A stretch of 64,000 nt of DNA, taken from the NCBI RefSeq assembly GCF_035994185.1, contig NZ_CP108538.1, positions 7,505,501-7,569,500 of the forward strand. The letters are read 5' to 3'. The notes under the pieces were generated by a model, which was not told where the DNA came from, did not search any database, and saw nothing but the letters and a program-made list of their open reading frames with translations. This document shows, in pieces, positions 50,711 through 62,600 of this stretch; position 1 is the first letter of the stretch; the number at the start of each line of letters is the position of its first letter. The position numbers and the translations under genes are program-made. The DNA comes from Streptomyces sp. NBC_01217 (GTDB lineage Bacteria; Actinomycetota; Actinomycetes; Streptomycetales; Streptomycetaceae).

Positions 50711-52465
50711 TCAGCTCATACGCAGGGCGAGGAAGAAATCGAGCTTGTCCTCCAGGCGCGAAAGGTCACGCCCCGTCAACTGCTCGATTCGCCCGACCCG
50801 GTAGCGCAACGTGTTGACATGGAGATGGAGCCGGGACGCGCAGCGGGTCCAGGAACCGTCGCAGTCCAGGAACGCCTCCAGCGTCGGGATCAGCTCCGCG
50901 CGGTGGCGCCGGTCGTAGTCGCGCAGCGGGTCGAGCAGCCGTGCGGTGAACGCGCGGCGCACGTCGTCGGGGACGAACGGCAGCAGCAGGACGTGCGAGG
51001 CCAGTTCGTGGTGGCCGGCCGCGCAGACCCGGCCGGGGCGGGCCGCCGCCACCCGGCGGGCGTGCCGGGCCTCCTCCAGGGCGCCGCGCAGACCTTCGGG
51101 CGAGTGCACGGCCGCGCTGACACCCAGTGTCAGCCGGCCGTCGTCGGCGAGGCCCGCGGAGAGCGGTTCGCGGACGGCGGCGAGCAGCACATCGGCGTGG
51201 AGCGCGGGGTCCTGACCGGCGGACTCCCCGGCGTACGCCGCGTCGGCTTCGTCGGCCGGTACGGGCGCGGTGACGGCGGGCAGCGGTACGAGGGCGACGG
51301 CCTCGTCGCCCGTGTGGGCGACCGCGATCCGGTCCGCGGACTCGGGGCCCGCGACCGCGGGGTCGACGAGGATCTCCTCCAGCAGCGCCTGGGCGACCGG
51401 GCCGCCCGCGAGGGCGGAGCCGGAGCTTCCGGCCGGGCCGCCCGCCGCGGCGGAGCCCTCCGCGCCGCCCCACTCGACCCGCGCCACCACGACCTGCCAG
51501 TGCGGCGCGGTCCCGAGGCCCGGCAGCAGCACCGGGGCGGCGACCCGCAGCCTGGCCGCGATCTCGGCCGGCGCGGCACCCGTCTGGACCAGTTCCAGGA
51601 CTTCCTGGGCGAGCCTGCGGCGTACCGTACGGGCCGCGTCGCGCCGGTCCCGTTCGACGGCGATCAGCTGGGTGACGCCCTGGAGCAGATCCAGCCGGGC
51701 GGGCGGCCAGTCGCTCGCGTCCGCCTCGACGGCGAGCAGCCAGTCGGAGAGCACCGACTCGCGCACGTCGCGGGAGGCGGGGACCGCGCCCCGCACGGCG
51801 TTGCGGATCGGGAAGAGCGAATACGTGATGCCCTCGACCGTGGCCCGGTGCGGGGCCCGGCGGCCGGTGCGGGTGGCGGCCAGATGGTGGCCGGCGAGCG
51901 CCGCGCCGACCGTTCCGGCCAGCGGTGCGTCACCGGCGCCCGCGATCTGCCGGCCGGTGGGGGAGAGCACCCAGGCGTGCAGGTCGAGGTCGGAGCCGAG
52001 CAGATCGAGGACCACCTCGGGGCCGCCGCCCGCCGGACCCGAGGTCATGAGCCTGCGGTGCCGGTCCACGACCGCCGCCAGATCACCCGCCCGCTCGCCG
52101 GACACCTGGCGCACCACATGTTCGGTGATCGTTGCGAACGCGACGGTCTCATGGACGGCGAAGAGCGGCAGGTGATGCCGCTCGCACGCCTCGATCAGAT
52201 CGCCCGGGATCTCGCCGAGTTCCGCCTCGCCCGCCGCCAGCCCGGCGACCCCGGCGCCCGTGAGGATCCGTACGAACGGCTCCGAGTCCGCCGCGTCCCG
52301 GCGCCACGCCAGGCCGGTCAGTACCAGTTCGCCGCCGGTCAGATAGCGGCTCGGATCCCGCAGGTCGGTGGTCATGACGCCGCGGACGGACCGGTCGAGT
52401 TCGTCCTCGCCGCCGAGCAGCCGCAGGCCCAGCGCATCGGTTTCCAGCAGGGCGCGCAGCCGCAT
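50711..52465 (-). CDS. pucR: PucR family transcriptional regulator
   Basis: Regulator of purine catabolism (584 aa). The N-terminal PucR domain (residues 1-125) begins MRLRALLETDALGLRLLGG and has VMTTDLRDPSRYLTGGELVLTGL. A central region and the GGDEF-like domain follow. The C-terminal PucR-type helix-turn-helix (LEAFLDCDGSWTRCASRLHLHVNTLRYRVGRIEQLTG, in parts) is at 520-575. It is divergent from the xanthine dehydrogenase genes, the usual target. A Gly/Ala/Ser-rich insert near residues 335-360 is not part of the family core. Confidence 0.92.
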   Translation of the reverse strand: MRLRALLETDALGLRLLGGEDELDRSVRGVMTTDLRDPSRYLTGGELVLTGLAWRRDAADSEPFVRILTGAGVAGLAAGEAELGEIPGDLIEACERHHLPLFAVHETVAFATITEHVVRQVSGERAGDLAAVVDRHRRLMTSGPAGGGPEVVLDLLGSDLDLHAWVLSPTGRQIAGAGDAPLAGTVGAALAGHHLAATRTGRRAPHRATVEGITYSLFPIRNAVRGAVPASRDVRESVLSDWLLAVEADASDWPPARLDLLQGVTQLIAVERDRRDAARTVRRRLAQEVLELVQTGAAPAEIAARLRVAAPVLLPGLGTAPHWQVVVARVEWGGAEGSAAAGGPAGSSGSALAGGPVAQALLEEILVDPAVAGPESADRIAVAHTGDEAVALVPLPAVTAPVPADEADAAYAGESAGQDPALHADVLLAAVREPLSAGLADDGRLTLGVSAAVHSPEGLRGALEEARHARRVAAARPGRVCAAGHHELASHVLLLPFVPDDVRRAFTARLLDPLRDYDRRHRAELIPTLEAFLDCDGSWTRCASRLHLHVNTLRYRVGRIEQLTGRDLSRLEDKLDFFLALRMS

Positions 52466-52725
52466 GTCGTTGCCGCCGATCTCTTTCGTTGGTGCGGGTG
52501 AAAACTGGGTATTGCGGTGAGGTTACTGAGCCCCGCCATTCGTTCGAATCTACAAGACGAGGACGGAGACCAGCCAACTCCTTCATGGTTTCGGTGACTG
52601 CACCGCGTGGAGTCCCGGTTGTGTACTGGGCCACACACCGCGTTAACAGCACATGAACGAGCCAATCGAGGGCCGGCCGTCCCCAGCCCCAGCGAACGAC
52701 CCGATTGAGAAGAAGAGAGCCACTC
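52466..52725. promoter_or_regulatory. Divergent pucR-xdh control region
   Basis: A 260-bp gap that must hold promoters for both directions. An inverted repeat ATTCG-TT-CGAAT lies at 52538-52549 and an AT-rich patch at 52500-52530. Binding by PucR is expected but no known consensus is evident. Confidence 0.45.
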
Positions 52726-53616
52726 ATGGACTTCCTTCGCCCCGCCAGCTGGGAGGAGGCGCTCGCCGCCAAGGCCGAGCACCCGACGGCTGTGCCCATC
52801 GCGGGCGGCACCGATGTGATGGTCGAGATCAACTTCGACCACCGGCGGCCCGAGTACCTCCTGGACCTGAACCGCATCGGTGAGCTGTCCGAGTGGGAGG
52901 TGAGCCAGGAGAACGTGCGGCTCGGCGCCTCCGTGCCGTACAGCCACATCATGGAGCACCTGCGGGCCGAGCTGCCCGGTCTTGCGCTCGCCTCGCACAC
53001 CGTCGCATCGCCGCAGATCCGCAATCGCGGCGGCGTCGGCGGGAACCTGGGCACCGCGTCGCCCGCCGGTGACGCGCACCCGGCGCTGCTCGCCGCTGGC
53101 GCCGAGGTCGAGGCCGAGTCCGTACGCGGCACGCGGATGATCCCGATCGACGCCTTCTACACCGGCGTCAAGCGCAACGCCCTCGAACCGGACGAGCTGA
53201 TCCGGGCAGTGCACATCAAGAAGGCCGACGGGCCGCAGCAGTACTCCAAGGTCGGCACCCGCAACGCGATGGTCATCGCGGTCTGCGCCTTCGGCCTGGC
53301 CCTGCACCCCGAGACCCGCACGGTCCGTACGGGCATCGGCTCGGCCGCGCCCACGCCCGTACGGGCGAAGGCGGCCGAGGAATTCCTGAACGCCGCGCTC
53401 GAAGAGGGCGGGTTCTGGGACAGCCGCACGATCATCACACCGTCCATCGCCGCGCAGTTCGCCATGCTCGCCGCCGGCGCCTGCAACCCGATCGACGATG
53501 TGCGCGGCACCGCGAGCTATCGCAGGCACGCGGTGGGAATCATGGCCCGCCGCACCCTCGGCTGGACCTGGGAGTCGTACCGCGGCAACGGCCGCAGCAC
53601 CGAAGGAGCTGCCTGA
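52726..53616 (+). CDS. Xanthine dehydrogenase, FAD-binding subunit
   Basis: Carries the FAD that passes electrons from the molybdenum and iron-sulfur centres to NAD (296 aa). The CO dehydrogenase flavoprotein fold is clear: FLRPASWEEALAAKAE, the FAD-binding PIAGGTDVMVEIN, ASPQIRNRGGVGGNLGTASPAGD, and PDELIRAVHI. C-terminal CODH_FAD_C domain with KVGTRNAMVIAV. AGAAGAGAG lies upstream of the ATG. The iron-sulfur and molybdenum subunit genes follow after 2-bp gaps, so the enzyme is a heterotrimeric type in the cytoplasm. With XdhC and the permease it forms a purine-use cluster. Confidence 0.92.
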   Translation: MDFLRPASWEEALAAKAEHPTAVPIAGGTDVMVEINFDHRRPEYLLDLNRIGELSEWEVSQENVRLGASVPYSHIMEHLRAELPGLALASHTVASPQIRNRGGVGGNLGTASPAGDAHPALLAAGAEVEAESVRGTRMIPIDAFYTGVKRNALEPDELIRAVHIKKADGPQQYSKVGTRNAMVIAVCAFGLALHPETRTVRTGIGSAAPTPVRAKAAEEFLNAALEEGGFWDSRTIITPSIAAQFAMLAAGACNPIDDVRGTASYRRHAVGIMARRTLGWTWESYRGNGRSTEGAA

Positions 53617-53618
53617 TC

Positions 53619-54212
53619 ATGCGCGTCAATTTCACGGTCAACGGCCGCAGGCACGAGGCGGACGACGTCTGGGAGGGCGAGTCCCTCCTCTATGTACTGC
53701 GCGAGCGGATGGGTCTGCCCGGCTCGAAGAACGCCTGCGAGCAGGGCGAGTGCGGGTCGTGCACGGTCCGGCTGGACGGTGTCCCGGTCTGCTCCTGTCT
53801 GGTCGCCGCGGGCCAGGTCGAGGGCCGCGAGGTCGTCACCGTAGAGGGCCTCGCCGACTTCGCCGCCCACCGCTCCGAGGCACACCCCGGTAGTGGCTGC
53901 GCCTCCGGCGCCTGCGGGACCGAGCTCGACAAGGCCCGCCGCTGGGAGGCGAAGCCGAGCGGTGAGCAGTCCCGGGACGCCGGTGAACTCTCCCCGATCC
54001 AGCAAGCGTTCATCGACGCCGGAGCCGTCCAGTGCGGCTTCTGCACCCCCGGTCTGCTGGTCGCCGCCGATGAGCTGCTGGAGCGCAACCCGGAGCCGTC
54101 CGACGCGGACATCCGCGAGGCACTCTCCGGCAACCTCTGCCGCTGCACCGGCTACGAGAAGATCCTCGACGCGGTCCGTCTCGCGGCCGCCCGCGCGGAA
54201 GAAACGGTCTGA
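53619..54212 (+). CDS. Xanthine dehydrogenase, [2Fe-2S] subunit
   Basis: Two [2Fe-2S] clusters (197 aa). The N-terminal plant-type motif CEQGECGSCTVRLDG with the fourth Cys in VCSC, and the C-terminal CGFCTPGLL plus CRCTGYEKI motif that is specific to the xanthine oxidase family. Between them is an extra stretch of about 40 residues (from AHRSEAHPG to GEL) containing two additional cysteines (GCASGACG). Most subunits of this kind have about 150-165 aa, so this insert is unusual. It follows the FAD subunit with a 2-bp gap. Confidence 0.93.
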   Translation: MRVNFTVNGRRHEADDVWEGESLLYVLRERMGLPGSKNACEQGECGSCTVRLDGVPVCSCLVAAGQVEGREVVTVEGLADFAAHRSEAHPGSGCASGACGTELDKARRWEAKPSGEQSRDAGELSPIQQAFIDAGAVQCGFCTPGLLVAADELLERNPEPSDADIREALSGNLCRCTGYEKILDAVRLAAARAEETV

Positions 54213-54214
54213 CG

Positions 54215-56599
<2,385 letters not shown>

Positions 56600-56835
56600 G
56601 ACCGGGCTGCCTCCCCAACTCTCCGGGCGGTGCGTGCCTCCCAGGAACGTCACACTTCCGCTGCCCGCACCGCCCGGAGTATGCAACACCTCGCACATCA
56701 CGCGTCACGTTCCACTCAGCATGAACAGTTCGCCTCGGGCCGTCCCCCGGGTCGTGCAGCCAGCACAGTCATCCCAAATCCCGCATATCGATTCTTCATC
56801 GCGGGTGCCCCTGTGAACCTTGGGAGTCAGGCATC

Positions 56836-58287
56836 ATGACCCAGCAGTCAGTGGAGCCCAGGACCAGTGCGAAGGACGTGGGCCCGGGCTCGCGCGTCCC
56901 CGCCGGAAGGTCCTGGCTCGACCGTTACTTCCACATCTCCGACCGTGGCACCACCGTCACACGCGAAGTGCGCGGCGGCATCACCACCTTCATGGCGATG
57001 TGTTACATCCTTCTGCTCAACCCGCTCCTGCTGTCCGGGCCGGACGTGGCGGGCCACCGCCTCAGCCACGCCGGGCTGATCACGGCGACCGCGCTCGCCG
57101 CGGCCGTATCCACCCTGCTTATGGGCTTCATCGGCAAGGTGCCCCTCGCCCTCGCCGCGGGACTCTCCGTCTCCGGCGTCCTCGCCACCCAGGTGGCACC
57201 CCATATGACCTGGCCGCAGGCCATGGGCATGTGTGTGATGTACGGCGCGGTGATCGTGCTGCTGGTCGTCACCGGGCTGCGCGAGATCATCATGAACGCG
57301 ATACCGCTGGCCCTGAAACACGGCGTCACCATCGGCATCGGCCTGTTCATCGCCCTGATCGGACTGGTCAACGCCGGCTTCGTCGGCAAGGGCGCCCCGG
57401 TCACGCTCGGTGCGGGCGGGCAGCTGACCGGCTGGCCCGTACTGCTCTTCTGCGTCACGCTGCTGCTCATCTTCATGCTCCAGGCCCGCAATGTGCCCGG
57501 CGCGATCCTGATCGGCATCGTCGTCGGCACGATCCTCGCCGTCGTCGTCAACGCGGTCGGCGACATCAGCCCCAAGGCCTGGGGCGGCAGCGCACCCGAA
57601 CTGCAGGGCAGCGCCGTCTCGATGCCCGACTTCGGGCTCTTCGGCCATGTCGAGTTCGGCGGCTGGGGCGACATCGGCGTCATGACGGTCGGTATGATCG
57701 TCTTCACCCTGGTGCTGGCCGGCTTCTTCGACGCGATGGCGACCATCATCGGCGTCGGTACGGAGGCCGGGCTCGCCGACAGCAGGGGCCGGATGCCGGG
57801 CCTGTCCAAGGCGCTGTTCATCGACGGCGCGGGCGGGGCGATCGGCGGGGTCTCCGGAGCCTCCGGCCAGACCGTCTTCATCGAGTCGGCGACCGGCGTC
57901 GGCGAGGGGGCCCGCACGGGCCTGTCCTCCGTCGTCACCGGGGTGCTCTTCGCCGCCGGACTGTTCTTCACCCCGCTCGCCCAGATCGTGCCGGGGCCGA
58001 TAGCCGCCGCCGCGCTGGTCGTCATCGGTGCGATGATGATGCAGAACGCCCGCCATGTCGACTGGAGCGACCGCTCCGTCGCGGTGCCGGTCTTCCTGAC
58101 CGTGGCCCTGATGCCGTTCACGTACTCCATCACCGCCGGTGTCGGCGCCGGAGTGATCTCCTTCGCCGCGATCAAGGCGGCGCAGGGCAGACTCCGTGAG
58201 GTCGGCGCCTTCATGTGGGTGCTGACCGCCGTGTTCGTCGTGTACTTCGCGCTCAGCCCGATCGAGAGCTGGATCGGCGCCGAATAG
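56836..58287 (+). CDS. Purine permease, AzgA-type (NCS2/AzgA family)
   Basis: Membrane transporter for adenine, guanine or hypoxanthine (483 aa). The start of the membrane domain YFHISDRGTTVTREVRGGITTFMAMCYILLLNPLLLS (in parts) is the AzgA signature; about 12-14 helices follow. The conserved FFDAMATIIGVG and SGASGQTVFIESATGVGEGARTGLSS blocks are substrate-binding regions. The final helix is FMWVLTAVFVVYFALSPI. Located between the xanthine dehydrogenase subunits and XdhC, so it supplies the substrate. GGGAG lies 10 nt upstream of the ATG. Confidence 0.92.
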   Translation: MTQQSVEPRTSAKDVGPGSRVPAGRSWLDRYFHISDRGTTVTREVRGGITTFMAMCYILLLNPLLLSGPDVAGHRLSHAGLITATALAAAVSTLLMGFIGKVPLALAAGLSVSGVLATQVAPHMTWPQAMGMCVMYGAVIVLLVVTGLREIIMNAIPLALKHGVTIGIGLFIALIGLVNAGFVGKGAPVTLGAGGQLTGWPVLLFCVTLLLIFMLQARNVPGAILIGIVVGTILAVVVNAVGDISPKAWGGSAPELQGSAVSMPDFGLFGHVEFGGWGDIGVMTVGMIVFTLVLAGFFDAMATIIGVGTEAGLADSRGRMPGLSKALFIDGAGGAIGGVSGASGQTVFIESATGVGEGARTGLSSVVTGVLFAAGLFFTPLAQIVPGPIAAAALVVIGAMMMQNARHVDWSDRSVAVPVFLTVALMPFTYSITAGVGAGVISFAAIKAAQGRLREVGAFMWVLTAVFVVYFALSPIESWIGAE

Positions 58288-58344
58288 GAAAGGCCCCAGG
58301 GCCTTTCCGCCCCTCCGCACCCCCGTAGCAGAAGGAGAAACGCC

Positions 58345-59496
58345 ATGCTGGACATCGCCGAAGAGCTCCACCGGTGGGTCGAGCAGGGACGTGACTTCGC
58401 CGTGGCCACCGTCGTGGCCGTCGGCGGCAGCGCGCCCCGGCAGCCGGGAGCCGCCCTCGCCGTCGACCGCGAGGGCACGGCGATCGGCTCGGTCTCCGGC
58501 GGGTGTGTGGAGGGCGCGGTGTACGAACTGTGCGAGCAGGCGCTGGACGACGGCGCCACCGTGCGCGAACGGTTCGGCTACAGCGACGAGGACGCCTTCG
58601 CGGTCGGGCTGACCTGCGGCGGCGTCATCGACATCCTGGTGACACCGGTCCGTGCGGACGATCCCGCACGGGCGGTGTTCGCCGCCGCGATCGCCGCCGC
58701 CGCACGGGGGGAGGCGGCGGCGGTCGCCAGAATCACCGAAGGGCCCGCCGAACTCCTCGGCCGCCCCCTGCTCGTCCACCCGGACGGCTCGTGCGAGGGC
58801 GGGCTCGGCGGCCACCCGGAGCTCGACCGCACCGCGGCGGCCGATGCCCGCGCCATGCTGGACGCGGGTCGCACCGGCTCCGTCACCATCGGCGCCGAGG
58901 GCTCGCGCTGCGGGCAACCGCTCACCCTGCTCGTCGAATCGAGCGTCCCGCCGCCCCGGATGATCGTCTTCGGGGCCATCGACTTCGCCTCCGCGCTGGT
59001 CCGGGCGGGGAAGTTCCTCGGCTACCACGTGACCCTGTGCGATGCCCGTCCCGTCTTCGCCACGAAGGCCCGTTTCCCGGAGGCCGACGAACTGGTCGTC
59101 GACTGGCCGCACCGCTATCTCGCGACGACCGGTGTCGACGCGCGCACCGTGCTGTGCGTCCTCACCCACGACGCCAAGTTCGATGTCCCGCTCCTGGAAC
59201 TGGCGTTGAGGCTGCCGGTGGCGTACGTCGGAGCGATGGGCTCGCGCCGCACCCATCTGGACCGCAACGACCGGCTGCGCGCGGTCGGCGTCACCGAACT
59301 CGAACTGGCCCGGCTGCACTCGCCCATCGGCCTCGACCTCGGCGCACGCACGCCCGAGGAGACGGCCCTCTCCATCGCCGCCGAGATCGTCGCCGACCGG
59401 CGCGGCGGCAGCGGCGTACCGCTCACCGGGGCGCACACCCCGATCCACCACGAGGGCGGCAGGCCGCCGACCGAAATGATCACATCCGTGGCCTGA
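58345..59496 (+). CDS. xdhC: XdhC family molybdenum-cofactor insertion protein
   Basis: Binds and sulfurates the molybdenum cofactor and inserts it in xanthine dehydrogenase (383 aa). N-terminal XdhC/CoxI domain (FAVATVVAVGGSAPRQPGAAL, GSVSGGCVEGAVYE, GLTCGGVIDILV) with conserved Cys residues; C-terminal Rossmann-like XdhC_C domain (MIVFGAIDFASALVRAGKFLGYHVTLCDAR, LPVAYVGAMGSRRTHLDR, in parts). AGAAGGAGA gives a strong ribosome-binding site. It follows the permease by 57 bp in the same direction. Confidence 0.93.
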   Translation: MLDIAEELHRWVEQGRDFAVATVVAVGGSAPRQPGAALAVDREGTAIGSVSGGCVEGAVYELCEQALDDGATVRERFGYSDEDAFAVGLTCGGVIDILVTPVRADDPARAVFAAAIAAAARGEAAAVARITEGPAELLGRPLLVHPDGSCEGGLGGHPELDRTAAADARAMLDAGRTGSVTIGAEGSRCGQPLTLLVESSVPPPRMIVFGAIDFASALVRAGKFLGYHVTLCDARPVFATKARFPEADELVVDWPHRYLATTGVDARTVLCVLTHDAKFDVPLLELALRLPVAYVGAMGSRRTHLDRNDRLRAVGVTELELARLHSPIGLDLGARTPEETALSIAAEIVADRRGGSGVPLTGAHTPIHHEGGRPPTEMITSVA

Positions 59497-59601
59497 ACCG
59501 TCCGGCGAACCATGCGGGTCCGAGGGCGGAATACCGCCACGGCGGCTTCACGCCAGGTGTGAACTCAACCGTGGCCGTGGATTTGCCTTTAGATCTGCTG
59601 C

Positions 59602-62600
59602 ATGACATTCACACTCTCCTCCGCCTCCGGCCGGGCGAGATCCGCGCGTGCGGGACGCAGGGCCCTGCTCATAGCGACCTCCGTCGCACTGCTGAGTGGC
59701 GCACTGCTTCCCGCGGCGGGCTCCGCCTCCGCCGCCGGCCCGTCAAGGACCGCCGACCGCCACGCCGATGCCGCCGTCAAGGAGTACGACATCACCCTGG
59801 TCACGGGCGATGTGGTGCACTACACGGACGGCGTCGGCAAGCAGGACACCGTCACCGTGGACCGCCCTGACGGCGCGGTCGGAGGCGTGCATGTCCAGCA
59901 GGCCGGTGACGACCTCTACGTCCTGCCCGACGAGGCCAACTCCCTGCTCGGGGCAGGGAAGCTGGACCGCCGCCTGTTCAATGTCTCGACCCTCGCCGAG
60001 ATGGGGTACGACGACAAGAAGTCGGGCGGCATCCCGCTGATCGCCACCTACCCGGCGAGCCAGGGCCGTTCGCTGCCGGTCGCCCCCCGGGGCGCGAAGA
60101 AGACCAGCACCCTGGACAGCATCCACGGCGCCGCGCTGAAGGCCGACAAGGACACCACCCGGGCCTTCTGGAACGACATCGCCCGTACCTCCACGGCCCG
60201 TTCGCTGGACAACGGCATCGCCAGGCTCTGGCTCGACGGCCGGGTGAAGGCCGCGCTCAAGGACTCCGTGCCGCAGGTCAACGCCCCGCAGGCATGGGCC
60301 GAGGGCTACGACGGCAAGGGCACCAAAGTCGCCGTCCTGGACACCGGCATCGACGCGACCCACCCGGACGTCAAGGACCGCATCCTCGAATCCAAGAGCT
60401 TCGTGCCGGGCGAGGAGGTCCTCGACAAGCACGGCCACGGCACGCACGTCGCCTCCACGATCGCCGGCTCCGGCGCCGCATCGGAAGGCGCCAACAAGGG
60501 CGTCGCCCCCGGCGCCGACCTGATCATCGGCAAGGTGCTCGGCAACGAGGGCTCCGGCGCGGACTCCGGCATCATCGAAGCCATGGAGTGGGCGAAGGCA
60601 GAAGGCGCCGACGTGGTCTCCATGAGCCTCGGCTCCAGCATCCCCGACGACGGCTCCGACCCGATGTCCCAGGCCGTCGACGCCCTCTCCGCCGACGGCG
60701 GTCCGCTGTTCGTGATCGCCGCGGGCAACGCGTACGGCGAGGGCACCATCGGTTCGCCCGGTTCGGCCGACAAGGCGCTGACCGTCGCCGCCGTCGACAA
60801 GCAGGACGTCCGCGCGGACTTCTCCTCGATGGGCCCGCTCACCCGGTCGAACGGGCTGAAGCCCGACCTGTCCGCCCCCGGCGTCGACATCAACGCCGCC
60901 GCCTCGCAGGCGATCCCCGGCATCAGCGGCATGTACCAGCAGATGTCCGGTACGTCGATGGCGACACCGCACGTCGCGGGCGCCGCGGCGATCCTGAAGC
61001 AGCGTCACCCCGACTGGTCCGGTCAGCGAATCAAGGACGCGCTGATGTCCTCGTCGAAGCAGCTGCCCGACTACACGCCTTACCAGCAGGGCACCGGCCG
61101 GCTCGACGTGAAGGCGGCGATCGACACGACGATCGAGGCCACCGGCTCCGTCGCGGTCGCCTCGTACGACTGGCCGCACAGCGCCTCCGACCCGGTCGCC
61201 GGGCGGACGATCACGTACCGCAACACCGGTACGCAAAACGTCACCCTGGACCTGGCCACCGACACGGACTCGGCCGCGTACACGCTCTCGACGGCGAAGC
61301 TCACCGTCCCCGCCGGTTCCACCGCCGACGCAGTGCTGTCGCTGGACCCGTCGAAGGTCGAGGCCGGCACCACGTCCTCCGGCCAGGTCGTCGCGAAGGA
61401 CGCGTCCGGCGCGACCGCCGCGCACACCGGCTTCGCACTGAGCAAGGAGCGGGAGCTCTACGACCTCACGTACAAGCTCCGCGACCGTGCGGGCGAGCCG
61501 ATGGACGGGTATGTCGTCCTCGGTGAACTGAACGACCCGTACGCCGGCCTCAACGTCGTCCCGGTCTCCGGCGACACCACGCTGCGGCTGCCCCCGGGGA
61601 CCTACACCTCCTGGGCCGCCGTCGACGTCGACGGTGACCGCCCGGACTCCAAGGCCGTCGCCTTCCTCATGGAGCCGGAGACGGTCCTCGACAAGCCGAC
61701 CACCGTCACCCTGGACGCGTCCAAGGCCCGCAAGATCAGTGTGCGGACGCCGAAGGAGACCGAGACCCGGCAGCTGCGCTACGACATGGCACGCACCGCA
61801 CCGAGCGGCATGGTCTTCCGTGACGCGTACCAGATCCCGGTGACGTACGACCAGCTGTGGGCAAGCCCCACGAAGAAGGTCACCCAGGGCAGCTTCAGCT
61901 TCCTGACCCGCTGGCGCCAGGGCGAGAAGCAGATCGACCTGTCGGTCGACGGCCGTGATGTGCCGGTGGCAGTGCAGGGCGGTGCGCTCATTGCCGAGGA
62001 CAGCAGCCAGAAGCTGACCGCTGTCTTCGCGGGCGACGGCGCAGCGGCCGACTATCAGGGGCTGGACGTCAGGGGCAAGGCTGTCGTCGTCCGCCGCAGC
62101 GACGCGGTCGCCCCGGCCGAACGGCTGGCCAACGCGCTTGCCGCGGGCGCCAAGGCGCTCTTCGTCGTCAACGACGGACGCGGCGTGGCGACGGAGTGGT
62201 ACACCGAGTACGGCACCACGACCACCATCCCGGTCGCCTCGGTTCAGCAGCTGGCCGGTGAGAGTCTGATCAAGGCGGCCACGCGGGGCAAGAAGCTCAC
62301 CATGACCCAGCGCAGGTTCGCCCGGTACGTGTACGACCTGGTCGACCGCCACAACGGCACCGTCCCGGACCGCTCGCTGGCGTTCGCGCCGTCGACCCGT
62401 GAGCTGGCGAAGGTGGAGAACACCTTCTACGGTCACAAGGCCACGCTCGGCGGTGGCTACCGCTACGACATTCCGGACTACGGGCCCGGCCTCGGCTTCG
62501 CGGAGTACGAGAAGTTCCCCGCCACCCGTGACGAGTGGGTCACCCCGCTTCCGGGCGCCTCCTTCTGGTACGAGGACCACTCGGTCTTCAACGCCACGGA

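Noticed and set aside
52653..52883. 76-codon frame overlapping the start of the xanthine dehydrogenase FAD subunit
   Set aside because: Mostly out-of-frame reading of the FAD subunit gene with an Arg/Pro/Gly-rich product; no good ribosome-binding site.
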